Source of the DNA: Bacillus massilinigeriensis
GTDB taxonomy: Bacteria; Bacillota; Bacilli; Bacillales; Cytobacillaceae
DNA: 60,668 nucleotides
Reading direction: 5' to 3'
Assembly: GCF_900111815.1 (NCBI RefSeq)
Contig: NZ_LT630016.1
Location: 53,790 to 114,457, forward strand
Shown: one piece after another, positions 28,504 to 37,307 of the stretch
Position numbering within the stretch: position 1 is the stretch's first letter
Layout: each line of letters starts with the position of its first letter
Position numbers and translations under genes: made by a program
Notes under the pieces: generated by a model
Database searches by the model: none
What the model was told of the DNA's origin: nothing
The model's input: only the letters and a program-made list of their open reading frames with translations

Positions 28504-29520
28504 CTAATTCAACCTAAAAAATAAAACTAGTGCATACCCGAGAACCGACAAGCAGACCGAACCGGCAATACCTGCTGCAAATGGCCTTAATCCCCACTTG
28601 CGGAATACCTTAAAGTCTACGTTTAGCCCAAGGCCTGCCATAGCCATTCCCAGCAGGAGATAAGCAAGGCTCACGATATGCTCGGCTGTCTCGGCTGAAA
28701 CGATGCCAAGTGTATTGAATCCGCTCATGGCAAGGAACCCAAGGATAAACCATGGAATAATGGAAAGAGAGATGCCAGTCTTCCCGTCACCCTTTTCTTC
28801 TTTCGAACGGAACATCCAGCCAATAACGATAGCGACTGGTACTAGCAAGGCAACCCGCGTCAGTTTCACAATCACGGCAAGGTCCACCGCTTCTTTTCCG
28901 CCCGCAGCAGCTGCAGCAATAACATGGGCTATTTCGTGAAGCGTCCCCCCCGCGAACACGCCGTATCCTTCAGGAGAAAGGTGCAAGAATGGATAAAGGA
29001 CTGTGTAAATCAATGTAAAAATCGTTCCGAGGATAGCGACGATTGCAGCGGCAATGGCTGTTTCCTCATCTTTTGCTTTAATTTGCGGTGCAATCGCAAT
29101 AACAGCTGCCGCTCCGCAGATTGCCGTACCGCACGCTGTCAATATCCCAAGCTTTTTCTCCACGCCGAACCAGCGCGTCAGAGTAAAAACAACTAAGAGT
29201 GCGAATACCAGGTTAATAGCAGCTGTTGCAAACACACCCCAGCCCGCATTGTATATATCAGCGAGGTTCAATCTCATTCCAAGCAAAATGATGCCAAGGC
29301 GAAGCAGTTTTTTGCTCGCAAACGAAGCACCTGGCAGCACAGTCTCCTGCACACCAAATATCGCACGCCACGCCATGCCGGCTAAGATCGCCAGGACAAG
29401 CTGCCCCATGATGGATAGAAAAGGCAGCTGCGCTAAATATTTTGCTGCAATAGCAATAATGAGTGTGACACCGATGCCCGCCAGCAACATAGTGGATCTC
29501 TGCTGTTTTGCATTCTCCAT
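28504..29520 (-). CDS. yeiH: YeiH-family membrane protein (UPF0324, putative sulfate exporter)
   Basis: 338 residues, about ten membrane helices. The family blocks LRLGIILLGMRLNL, LTACGTAICGAAAVIAIAP and GVFAGGTLHEIAHVIAAA are present. Transport of sulfate or a related anion has been proposed for the family; the substrate is not proven. Divergent from a LysR-type gene across 112 bp, the same pairing as yeiH-yeiE in enterobacteria, which supports direct regulation. AAGAAGGTGG precedes the ATG. Confidence 0.88.
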   Translation of the reverse strand: MENAKQQRSTMLLAGIGVTLIIAIAAKYLAQLPFLSIMGQLVLAILAGMAWRAIFGVQETVLPGASFASKKLLRLGIILLGMRLNLADIYNAGWGVFATAAINLVFALLVVFTLTRWFGVEKKLGILTACGTAICGAAAVIAIAPQIKAKDEETAIAAAIVAILGTIFTLIYTVLYPFLHLSPEGYGVFAGGTLHEIAHVIAAAAAGGKEAVDLAVIVKLTRVALLVPVAIVIGWMFRSKEEKGDGKTGISLSIIPWFILGFLAMSGFNTLGIVSAETAEHIVSLAYLLLGMAMAGLGLNVDFKVFRKWGLRPFAAGIAGSVCLSVLGYALVLFFRLN

Positions 29521-29569
29521 GTTTCCACCTTCTTCTTATTGATACTTTTACTTTAATGGGAGAACTATT

Positions 29570-29593
29570 ATTAGTAAAATACATATAACTAAT
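29570..29593. promoter_or_regulatory. candidate LysR operator between yeiH and its regulator
   Basis: ATTAGT-N12-ACTAAT is an interrupted dyad in the divergent promoter region, where LysR-type proteins usually bind (T-N11-A type sites). No effector information can be read from it. Confidence 0.45.
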
Positions 29594-29632
29594 CAATATT
29601 ATTAAAAAAACTCATCATAAGGCGGGATTGCC

Positions 29633-30526
29633 ATGCAGTATGACAGCCTCAAGACGTTCGTAACGCTCGCAGAAGTAAATAACTTTACAAAAACATCCGA
29701 GCTCCTTCATATTTCCCAGCCATCGGTTAGCCTCCATATAAAAAACTTGGAGAAAGAGTTTGGCACAGAGCTCTTCGTTCGCTCACCAAAAACTGTGCAG
29801 ATCACCCCGTCTGGAGAAATTCTCTATCACCGCGCAAAACAAATTCTAGGACTGTACGAACAGGCTAAAACGGATATTCTGGAACATCATCAATCTATTA
29901 GAGGCAAACTTTCCATCGGCGCTAGTTTTACCATTGGGGAGTATATTCTGCCGTTTTTACTGGCTAGTGTACATAAGGAGTTTCCTGAGCTGGAGCTTGA
30001 AGTCATCATTGGAAATACGCATGAAATCGCTCATCATGTACGCTCCTTTACTGTTGATATCGGACTGATTGAGGGACAGATCAACGATAAAGAACTATCC
30101 ATCCGGCCATTTATGGAAGATGAACTATTTGTGGTCGCAGCTCCAAACCATCACCTTGTAAAAAGAAAAGCAAATTTCGCTGATTTGCAGCATCAGGCAT
30201 GGGTCGTTAGAGAGGAAGGTTCGGGAACGAGAGAATATTGGAACCACGTCATCCGCTCCAATGCCCTTGCCGTCACATCTGTCCTTACGATCAGCAGTAA
30301 TCAAGGCATTAAGGAAAGTATCCTTAATGGAATGGGACTTTCACTATTGTCTGGAAGCGTGATTGAAAAAGAATTGAAATATGGGGAGCTTGCCGTTATT
30401 CCACTTAAAGGAAAATGCTTCAAGAGGACCTTTTCATACATCCAGTCACCCACTATGAAAAATAAACGTAGCGTTGAAAATTTCATCAGAATCCTTCGAG
30501 AGAAACATCCAGTAAAAAGAAACTAA
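29633..30526 (+). CDS. LysR-family regulator (YeiE/CysL-like)
   Basis: 297 residues. N-terminal HTH: FVTLAEVNNFTKTSELLHIS then QPSVSLHIKNLEKEFGTELF. The C-terminal periplasmic-binding-protein-like effector domain starts near residue 90 (GKLSIGASFTIGEYILP), as in CysL/YeiE and CbbR relatives. It lies divergent from yeiH and probably controls it. Effector unknown; sulfur metabolites are plausible because CysL of B. subtilis controls sulfite reductase. Confidence 0.88.
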   Translation: MQYDSLKTFVTLAEVNNFTKTSELLHISQPSVSLHIKNLEKEFGTELFVRSPKTVQITPSGEILYHRAKQILGLYEQAKTDILEHHQSIRGKLSIGASFTIGEYILPFLLASVHKEFPELELEVIIGNTHEIAHHVRSFTVDIGLIEGQINDKELSIRPFMEDELFVVAAPNHHLVKRKANFADLQHQAWVVREEGSGTREYWNHVIRSNALAVTSVLTISSNQGIKESILNGMGLSLLSGSVIEKELKYGELAVIPLKGKCFKRTFSYIQSPTMKNKRSVENFIRILREKHPVKRN

Positions 30527-30564
30527 CTAAACCAAAAGTACCATCCTTTTTTTCCTGGTGCTGT

Positions 30565-30632
30565 TATAATAGAAACAGCAATAGAATAGGTACCTCAAGG
30601 GTGGTCAGCTCATCCCCAAAAGAAAGGGGGTG
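30565..30632 (+). promoter_or_regulatory. toxin promoter and SD-sequestering leader hairpin
   Basis: Extended -10 TGTTATAAT ends at 30570. In the leader CATCCCC (30611-30617) pairs with GGGGGTG (30626-30632), the toxin's own ribosome binding site, around an AAAAGAAA loop. Such structures limit translation of type I toxin mRNAs. Confidence 0.7.
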
Positions 30633-30637
30633 GTGCT

Positions 30638-30727
30638 GTGACGGTGTTTGAAGCTTTGATGTTCGCTTGTACATTCACAAGCCTGATCCTCGCTGTGCTG
30701 TCGTTTGATAAAAACCACAAAAAATAA
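30638..30727 (+). CDS. small membrane toxin, holin-like type I toxin
   Basis: 29 residues from GTG: MTVFEALMFACTFTSLILAV followed by LSFDKNHKK. A short polar head with the family-typical MTVFEALM start, a single membrane helix and a basic tail match the putative holin-like toxin / TxpA-type peptides of Firmicutes. GGGGG lies seven bases before the start but is sequestered in a leader hairpin. A convergent promoter downstream can make an antisense RNA over the 3' part of the mRNA, as for txpA-ratA. The mRNA would end at the strong hairpin at 30808-30843. Membrane-damaging activity is inferred. Confidence 0.75.
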   Translation: MTVFEALMFACTFTSLILAVLSFDKNHKK

Positions 30728-30861
30728 TCCACCCTTGAGCCTGCAAGCATAAGGTGGATTATTTCCGTTTTGTGCTGACCGCCCCGGAGGGGAACCAGTC
30801 TATTGCCGACCGTTTGGTGTTCCAGCACCAGCGGTCTTTTTTTAATATATACAGTATCTAC
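30719..30861 (-). ncRNA. candidate antisense antitoxin RNA (RatA-like arrangement)
   Basis: A minus-strand promoter, -35 TTGATT (30890-30895), 16-bp spacer, -10 TATAAT (30868-30873), would start an RNA at about 30860. A stem AATCCACC/GGTGGATT (30726-30760) followed on the minus strand by ATTATTTTTT would end it at about 30719, giving about 140 nt. It overlaps the last codons and 3' UTR of the toxin mRNA. Confidence 0.65.
30808..30843 (+). terminator. toxin mRNA terminator
   Basis: GACCG-TTT-GGTG-TTCCA-GCACC-AG-CGGTC stacked stem followed by seven T. Confidence 0.85.
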
Positions 30862-31019
30862 AATTTCATTATACCCGAAAAGAAAGGAAAATCAACGAGC
30901 ACCTGGAAAATAGGCCTTGATTTTTCCAAATTCAAGTTATATTGTCTGCAAATCGATAGCTCAATCGTAGTCTGGTAGATACACAAGAGAAACAGAGCAA
31001 GTATGACGCCAGCAAAAAT

Positions 31020-32362
31020 TCACTCTTTCGCTGTGAGTATTTTTCGCTTGTTTTCTTTTTGCACCCAGATGAAGACAAACAAACCTGCCGCAAAGAGCAT
31101 TGTCATCAGAAGGATATACTCTAAGCCTGAAGCGTACGTTACCCAAAGGATAAAGATACTTGCAATCCCTCCGAGTATAATATTCTTGACGCGATTTTTC
31201 GTTCCTTTTTCTTCCTTCAGTGACACTTTCACTTGATAAAAAGCAATGAGCGCATACGGCAGCAGGATGGCGGACGACGACAGAGAATACATGAAATTAT
31301 ATGCAAGTCGTTGATCAAAAAAGAGAACAAGAACAGCTGAATCAAAATGTTGTAACAAGAAGTGCTGTTGTTGGAGCACCGTGTTCGTTCGTCTTGGAGA
31401 AGAACTTCGGAAAGTTTTTCGTCTGGGATGCTTGAAACGGCACTTCACCGGCATACATAGTAGTGGCAAGCCAGCAGCCAATAATCGAAATGATTACCCC
31501 AATATTGATGATAATCGCACCAGTCTTCCCGATAATGCTTTCGAGAACATATGCCATCGAAGGCTTTGGCAGCTCTGACAGTTCAGCCTGCGACATGATA
31601 CCAAAACTCAAGATAGTAACTAGCGCATAGAGCATTAGGACTGATAGAAATGCAATCAATGTGGCTTTTCCGATATCGCTAGATTTTTTTGCCCTGACCG
31701 AATAAATGATAGCCCCTTCTACACCGATAAATACCCATACTGTTGTCAGCAATGTATTTTTTACCTGGCTAACAACGGATTGAAGCTCAAAGCCTCCAGA
31801 GCCTGTCCCCCAGAAATCAAGCGAAAAGATATCCACTTTAAATGCAATGATGACACAGACAATGAACAGCAAAATAGGTACGACTTTCGCGACAGTTACG
31901 ATGAAATCCACTAAAGATGCGCTGTGTGCGCCCCTGACGTGATATAGTGAATCGTCCATAATACAAGAGAAGCCCCAATGATTGAATAAATATTTTGCCC
32001 GTTTCCGAACAGATCAAAGAAATAGCCAAGGGCACTGAAGGTCAACGTACCAAATGCGACGTTTCCGAGGAAAGCGGAAACCCAATAACCCCATGCTGAG
32101 TTGAAGCCCATATAATCTCCGAAACCATCTTTCGCATAACTATAAATCCCCGCATCTAGATCTGGCCTTTTTTCGCTAAGATTTTTGAAAGAAAAGGCCA
32201 ATGAGCCATTCCAAGTCCTGTGACAATCCACCCGATTGTGATGGAACCTGGCGACGCTTGTGAGGCCATATCTGATATTAGGTTAAATATACCGGCACCG
32301 ATCATGGAGCTGATAACCAATGCTGTGGGGGCACCAAGGTTCAGTTTTTTCTCTTCCGGCAT
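31020..32362 (-). pseudogene. decayed APC-family antiporter (ArcD/arginine-ornithine type)
   Basis: Starts well at ATG 32362 behind GAGGGGAATG with LNLGAPTALVISSMIGAGIFN, typical of basic amino-acid/polyamine antiporters. The homology then passes through three other frames: GSLAFSFKNLSEKRPDLDAG, then RGAHSASLVDFIVTVAKVVP through FSKTNEHGAPTTALLV, then AYNFMYSLSSSAILLPYALI to the stop at 31020. At least four one-base deletions (for example GGG to GG near 32208, and one T lost near 31355) break it. Restored it would be about 450 residues with twelve helices. It cannot make a full transporter as written. Confidence 0.85.
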
Positions 32363-32565
32363 ATCATTCCCCTCCCGCTCTTTTTCGGTTGAAAAAAGAG
32401 CATGAGAAATCGATGATGTCAATTATATTTTCAAAACTTGAAAATTATTCATTTCCTTAGCAAACAAAGGGGTTAGGGAAGAAAACTGATTGTAATAGAG
32501 GATTTTTTTCTTGGGGGGCAGTGGGGGATTAACCTTATAAAATGAAAACCTACTGCCGAAGGGCA

Positions 32566-32602
32566 AAAATAAAAGAGAGCTATGCGCCCTCTTGGTGAAT
32601 TT
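32566..32602 (-). terminator. terminator at the end of LXG module 1
   Basis: Minus strand: AAGAGGGC-GCATA-GCTCTCTT followed by TTATTTTTG, 20-50 bases after the lipoprotein stop. Confidence 0.65.
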
Positions 32603-32618
32603 AAGTTTTAATTTTTTA

Positions 32619-33179
32619 TTATTTCAAAGTTGCAGGTTCATATTTCACATTATATTTTTTAGCTAATGTCTCTAAGTCCTTATGATATTGCATAATAGTA
32701 TCATTATGCTCTAATAGTTTCTTATCAGAGTCTTCGGCTAGCTGTCGATCTTGCTGTTCGACAGCTTTCCTTTTCATTACCATTGATTCATAAAAATAAC
32801 TAGTTGCTAACTCCAATTCTTCCTTTATTGGCTTTAGTTCCTTCATTTTCACATCTAAATTCTCAGCTTCATCCACCGCTTTTTTATATTTTGGAATAAT
32901 TTCCTCATTCAAAGCGTCATATACTTCTTGATCATTTGTAAAATTCTCACCAGTTACACTTAAAAAAGCCAACTTTGCTTCCTGTTCATACTCGTTTAAC
33001 TTTGAGAGATCCTTATTAATAAAATGAATAATTGCTTGTTGCTTTTCAAAATTTGACATTTTTTCTTCCGTTACTTCTTTGTTATTAGCACTTTTATTTT
33101 CAGAGTTGACATTCTTTTTATCATTGCAACCGACTAATAAAAGCATGAATATTAATATCAAAAAACTATATTTTCTCAT
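32619..33179 (-). CDS. lipoprotein of LXG module 1 (first of three paralogues)
   Basis: 186 residues. Lipoprotein signal: MRKYSFLILIFMLLLVGCND with lipobox LVGC. After a polar Asn/Lys/Glu-rich linker comes a helical domain: QQAIIHFINKDLSKLNEYE, then VTGENFTNDQEVYDALNEEI, then PKYKKAVDEAENL. The same pattern recurs in the lipoproteins at 41.0-41.6 and 41.7-42.3 kb. It is the last gene of a tight operon with DUF4176 and a membrane protein behind an LXG toxin gene. A role in export or immunity of the toxin at the cell surface is a guess from context; no named family was recognised. Confidence 0.75.
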   Translation of the reverse strand: MRKYSFLILIFMLLLVGCNDKKNVNSENKSANNKEVTEEKMSNFEKQQAIIHFINKDLSKLNEYEQEAKLAFLSVTGENFTNDQEVYDALNEEIIPKYKKAVDEAENLDVKMKELKPIKEELELATSYFYESMVMKRKAVEQQDRQLAEDSDKKLLEHNDTIMQYHKDLETLAKKYNVKYEPATLK

Positions 33180-33192
33180 ATAATAATCCTTT

Positions 33193-33540
33193 CTAATACC
33201 AGTTCTTCACTTGAGTAGGGTCATTCTTGATATACCCGTCACGTATTTTAAAATATATATGCTTTGTACTCTGTCTTAAACTAATTACCAAGAGCAAAAT
33301 GCAAGCCTCCATGATTAGTATTGGCCATCCTACTACAAAAACTGTGAAAAAATAGCCTATAAATGCTATTAAAAAAATTGAATACACTAACAGAGCCATT
33401 ATGTTATACGCCATTAGCTTTAATATTCTTAGCTGCTCTTGTTTTGTAGTTTCGTTACTTCTTCTCAAACTATTCAAATGTTTCATTTCTGGCAGTAACA
33501 ATTTATATGGTTCCAAAAACCAGTTTAGTATTTTTTTCAT
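33193..33540 (-). CDS. two-helix membrane protein of LXG module 1
   Basis: 115 residues: a cytoplasmic N-terminal region (KKILNWFLEPYKLLLPEMKH), two membrane helices (about residues 48-68 and 70-90) and a basic tail. Its ATG overlaps the DUF4176 stop by 4 bp. It sits where immunity proteins of membrane-acting LXG toxins are often found, so immunity is plausible but unproven. Not recognised as a named family. Confidence 0.65.
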   Translation of the reverse strand: MKKILNWFLEPYKLLLPEMKHLNSLRRSNETTKQEQLRILKLMAYNIMALLVYSIFLIAFIGYFFTVFVVGWPILIMEACILLLVISLRQSTKHIYFKIRDGYIKNDPTQVKNWY

Positions 33541-33845
33541 ACTCTAATATTCGCCTTAATTATTTCTAATTTTCCCCTCATTTTGATTTCCCCCTCGCTT
33601 TCAAAGCCCTTAAATATTATTCTCTTAATCTCAGTATGGTTAAAAAACACATTAGTTTCATCTGAAATATGCCCTTGAGGATAAGGGCAGGCTACATAAT
33701 CCCAAGTTTTACCCTTCCCTACCTGTTGTTGAAATCTACCGTAAATCATTAATGGTTGCTCCAGTTGTTCCAATAATAGAACTGTACCAATTGGTAACCA
33801 ATTACTTCCTTTGTCTATTTTCAGCGAATTAATATCTAAATCCAC
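33537..33845 (-). CDS. DUF4176 protein of LXG module 1
   Basis: 102 residues from GTG 33845 (AGAGG eight bases upstream). The DUF4176 pattern is clear: WLPIGTVLLLEQLEQPLMIYGR, in two parts around the LIYGR-like strand, then WDYVACPYPQGHI and FNHTEIKRIIFKGFE. DUF4176 proteins recur beside type VII-secreted LXG toxins. A paralogue is at 43.5-43.8 kb. Its molecular role here is unknown. Confidence 0.85.
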   Translation of the reverse strand: MDLDINSLKIDKGSNWLPIGTVLLLEQLEQPLMIYGRFQQQVGKGKTWDYVACPYPQGHISDETNVFFNHTEIKRIIFKGFESEGEIKMRGKLEIIKANIRV

Positions 33846-34450
33846 AAGTAGCACCTCTTCTAATTATTCTGTTATCTATTTTCAATACCTAATTCTATTC
33901 TAACACCTAGTAATCCTCTAACATCTATGACTATCTCTTTGCCTATTTTAAACTCTCCACCTGCTCCAAAAGCAGAAACACCAGTTTTTCCTTTAATCTT
34001 ATAATCAGTCAATGGAATAGGAACACTTAATCCTGCTTCTGCCTCAGCAATTGAACCTTTTAGACCAAGTCCAATAGCGCCATCATCAACCCCCGCATAT
34101 CCAGTGCCCTTAAGTATATTGGCATTCCCCTCTACAGCTAACCCTCCGGCAAATTTTACTTCTTTATCAATTTCTGTTCCTAGAACAACATTATAAATTG
34201 ATGCTTCTGCTTTTAAAATAGGTAGAACTGCCTTATCGCCCATAGCTGCTTTTCCTTCAACAAATAAAATATTTTGCTCGAATTTTGTGTCTAATACCTT
34301 AGTGTTATGGTTAACACCGGCATGTAACCCACTAAAAGACGCTCCACCACCAATTCGATCTTCCCCTTTTAATTGGATAGGTTACACTTAGTTGGACAGA
34401 TATTTTAAGGTCAAGTAGACTATTACTAATACATTAGGGGAGAACCTACC

Positions 34451-34735
34451 ATGACCAAAAAAGATCGTCGAACATTTACCGCAGAATTTAAAGAACAAAT
34501 GGTCCAACTTTATTCGAACGGCAAACCGAGGAAGGATATCATTCGTGAATATGATCTCACCCCTTCTGCTCTTGATAAGTGGGTGAAGCAGAGTCAAACT
34601 TCGGGATCCTTTAAAGAAAAAGATAACTTGTCACCAGAGGCACAAGAATTAATTAGGCTACGAAAAGAAAACAAACAACTGCTCATGGAGAATGACATTT
34701 TAAAGCAAGCAGCGCTGATACTAGGACGAAAGTAA
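34451..34735 (+). CDS. IS3-family transposase OrfA
   Basis: 94 residues. Helix-turn-helix TFTAEFKEQMVQLYSNGKPR followed by DIIREYDLTPSALDKWVKQ, then a leucine-zipper-like heptad stretch (ELIRLRKENKQLLMENDILKQA, read here in halves). Typical OrfA that binds the IS ends. orfB follows in the -1 frame, as expected for frameshift fusion. Confidence 0.9.
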   Translation: MTKKDRRTFTAEFKEQMVQLYSNGKPRKDIIREYDLTPSALDKWVKQSQTSGSFKEKDNLSPEAQELIRLRKENKQLLMENDILKQAALILGRK

Positions 34736-34737
34736 AT

Positions 34738-35571
34738 GTGATTAAGAACAACCAGCACAAATACTCGATATCAGCATTGTGTAAAGTCCTACAGATTCCA
34801 AGAAGCACGTTTTATTACGAGGCAAAAGAGAGGAAATCAGAAGACGATGTTACATCTGCAATCGTGGAGATCTTTCAAAACAGCCGTCAAAACTATGGGA
34901 CACGCAAGATTAAGGTCGAGCTAAAGAAGCTTGGGCATCAGGTATCCAGACGTCGGATTGGACGGATCATGAAGGATTAGGGGTTGGTTTCATCGTACAC
35001 AGTAGCCCAATTCAAGCCTCATTCTTCAAAGTGCAACGAGTCTAATCAAAAGAACGAATTAAACCGTGAATTTGATCAAGAAGAAGAGTTAGCGGTTGTC
35101 GTAAGCGATTTAACGTATGTAAGAGTCAATCAAAAATGGCATTATATATGTCTCTTTGTCGACCTTTTTAATCGAGAAATGATAGGATTTAGCACAGGTC
35201 CAAATAAAGATGCAGCCTTGGTTTATCGTGCCTTCGCGTCCATTCAAAAGGATTTGCGCAAGATTGAATATTTCCATACAGACCGGGGAAGTGAGTTTAA
35301 AAACAAGCTGATGGACGAAGCTCTGGAGACATTTGACATTAAGCGATCATTAAGCATGAAGGGCTGTCCGTATGATAACGCAGTAGCTGAGGCAACCTTC
35401 AAGATTATTAAAACAGAGTTTGTTAAAGGTAAGCATTTTGCTAGTTTAGAAGATTTAACAAGAGAATTACAAGATTATATTCACTGGTTTAATCACATTC
35501 GAATCCACGGAACATTAGGCTACATAAGCCCAATTGAGTACAAGCAAAAACACCTTAAAAAAATTGTCTAG
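34738..35571 (+). pseudogene. IS3-family transposase OrfB with an in-frame TAG
   Basis: HTH_21-type start (SISALCKVLQIPRSTFYY), then TAG at 34978-34980 between GRIMKD and GLVSSYTVAQFKPH, where relatives have a sense codon (Gln or Glu likely). The rest is a complete rve core: SDLTYVRVNQKWHY (Asp), FHTDRGSEF (Asp) and DNAVAEATFKIIKTEF (Glu). Without suppression the copy cannot transpose by itself. Confidence 0.88.
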
Positions 35572-36507
35572 ATTAGTGTTGACATACCAAATCCTACCCA
35601 ATCAGTTCTGAATTTACCCGAAGACACTTCAAGAGTAACATTACCCATTTTTGTTACAGACCCACCCATTGCGCCTTCTGGTTTTGTAACTTTAGAATTA
35701 ACATTCTTTACATTAGTATTGTTTAAATAAAAATTTATCCCCAACCATCTATAAGGATACTGTCCATGTCTATTCACCATGAAAATCGATTGTGAAGATT
35801 GTCTGCTTAACAGGCTAGAATAGTCGCTGTCAAGTTGTATACTGTTCACCAATTTAAAGTGAGTTGGAGTCGATAGTAGGTGTAACGGATTAAAGTTTTC
35901 AAGATTCTTAGGGGTAGAACAATAATTAATATTTAGTTCATTTAGATACAAACTTAAAATTTTTAATTCACTGTTTACATTATCCAGCAACTTACTACAT
36001 TCTAAATCAAACTCCCCTAAACGAGTAGCCGTATCGATAATAAAGTATTTGGCTCTTAATATGCTCTCATTAAACATTCTATCATTTAGTGATGCAACAT
36101 TGATTATATTCCCTATTTTTTCAAGTTCATGGTTACCTTCTTCAATAATTTCATTTAATGTATGTTGATGTAAATTTAGTTTTTGAACTAACTCTTCTAG
36201 TAGAAATTCCTCTGTTATAAATCCATTACTATCTGGCTCTAGTGAATTAACTGCATTCTTACAAGCAGTCAGGTTTACCTTGTATAACTTAATTATTTGT
36301 TTCAACTTTATAATAAACGGCATATGGCATGCTTGAAAAAAATTCTTTATAGCTTCAGGTCCTCTTCCATTGAAAGAGTTTTCGAGGTTAATTAATTCTT
36401 GTATACTTTTATCAATCTTCTGAAGTCCATTATAATTCCTCTCTAAGCTATCAAGTGTAATCTGTATAGAATCATTTAAATTTGAAACAGAAAGAACTTT
36501 CATAATC

Positions 36508-36786
36508 TTACCTCTTTAAATTGATATTTGTTTTCAAGGATTGATCTGTTTCTTTCATGAGAGTTGAAGAGTCTCTAACTATGGCAATATTACTTTCTAA
36601 CATTGATTTATACGTTTTCATGATCTCTTCTAAAGAATCATTTGTCTCTTTAAGCTTATTAACTAAGTCCAATCTATTCTCATGACCAAGGTTATCAGGC
36701 ATTGATGCCTCAAAAGAAATTACGGAAGATTCCATTCTTTTTGTTACTGCATCAATCGCATTATAATTATATTTGATTTCCCCCAT
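36508..36786 (-). CDS. YwqI-like small helical partner of LXG toxin 1 (DUF5344/WXG-like)
   Basis: 92 residues from ATG 36786 (GGGAGC upstream): GEIKYNYNAIDAVTKRMESS and later KTYKSMLESNIAIVRDSSTL. All-helical, WXG100-sized, directly before the LXG gene (5-bp gap), like ywqI before ywqJ in B. subtilis. Such proteins are thought to pair with the LXG domain for type VII export. The counterpart in module 2 is at 45874-46155. Confidence 0.75.
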   Translation of the reverse strand: MGEIKYNYNAIDAVTKRMESSVISFEASMPDNLGHENRLDLVNKLKETNDSLEEIMKTYKSMLESNIAIVRDSSTLMKETDQSLKTNINLKR

Positions 36787-36855
36787 ATAATAGCTCCCTT
36801 TTATATTGTATACTTTCATCCATTCAACTTTGATTATTAGACAGTCAGAAAAAAT

Positions 36856-37197
36856 TTAACCCTTTGCCTGTTCATTTTTTAGCGTGGTTATTGTCTTTTG
36901 GACTGAAGAAATCTCGGATTCTAAGACAAGAATTTTATTATTTATTTCATTAATTATAGTAGTTAATTCATTGGACTCTAGAGATTCGATGCATGAAAGT
37001 GTATCCTCACGCCTATTCTTTTCCCATTTTTCTGCAAGAGATCCTCGCCAACCATCTTCTATAGCAGGAACCAATATAGTTGATTTATAATTTGAGACTT
37101 CTTGTTTAATTGATTGCAGTTTAATTTTTGCCTTTTGTAGAGCTATTTTTTCACTTTGACTCTTATTTAAGACACTATAATAGTAAGGTATAGACAA
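36856..37197 (-). CDS. YwqH-like small helical partner of LXG toxin 1 (DUF5082)
   Basis: 113 residues from a TTG with GGGGTGAAG upstream. Two long helices around a W-x-G turn (EDGWRGSLAEKWEKN), the hallmark of WXG100/DUF5082 proteins. First gene of the module, as ywqH in the ywqHIJ operon. Likely a targeting partner for secretion of the LXG toxin by a type VII machine that is not in this window. Confidence 0.75.
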   Translation of the reverse strand: MSIPYYYSVLNKSQSEKIALQKAKIKLQSIKQEVSNYKSTILVPAIEDGWRGSLAEKWEKNRREDTLSCIESLESNELTTIINEINNKILVLESEISSVQKTITTLKNEQAKG

Positions 37198-37307
37198 TTC
37201 TTCACCCCATAATCAGTACTAAAAATTTAACAATCTAATTATATCATGTGTAAAATATGGAAAAATGGTAATTATGGATTATTTATCTATTTAACATATT
37301 AGATACT

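Larger units (their letters stand above)
34380..35583 (+). mobile_element. IS3-family (IS150-like) insertion sequence, 1204 bp
   Basis: Imperfect terminal inverted repeats: the left end GGTTACACTTAGTTGGACA matches the right end GTCAACACTAATCTAGACA at 12 of 19 positions. It is flanked by a 3-bp direct repeat (ATA on plus at 34377-34379 and 35584-35586). It carries orfA and a stop-interrupted orfB on the plus strand, opposite to the toxin gene it splits. Confidence 0.88.
33872..36503 (-). pseudogene. LXG-domain polymorphic toxin 1, interrupted by an IS3-family element
   Basis: The N-terminal part (36503 to 35584) starts MKVLSVSNLNDSIQ and has the long helical LXG hairpin, including FNGRGPEAIKNFFQACHMPFI, and ends TDWVGFG at the IS. 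The C-terminal part resumes on the other side as IQLKGEDRIGGGASFSGLHA and ends LLGVRIELGIENR at 33872. Removing the IS and one TAT duplication restores a single frame of about 475 residues. The tail is Gly/Ala-rich with alternating polarity (AGGLAVEGNANILKGTG, GLGLKGSIAEAEAGLSVPI). LXG proteins are exported by the type VII secretion system and kill competitors. As written the toxin is truncated after about 310 residues. Confidence 0.88.

Noticed and set aside
34978-34980. TAG in orfB as a functional recoding site
   Set aside because: IS3 elements recode by a -1 shift between orfA and orfB, not by amber readthrough; a nonsense mutation is simpler.
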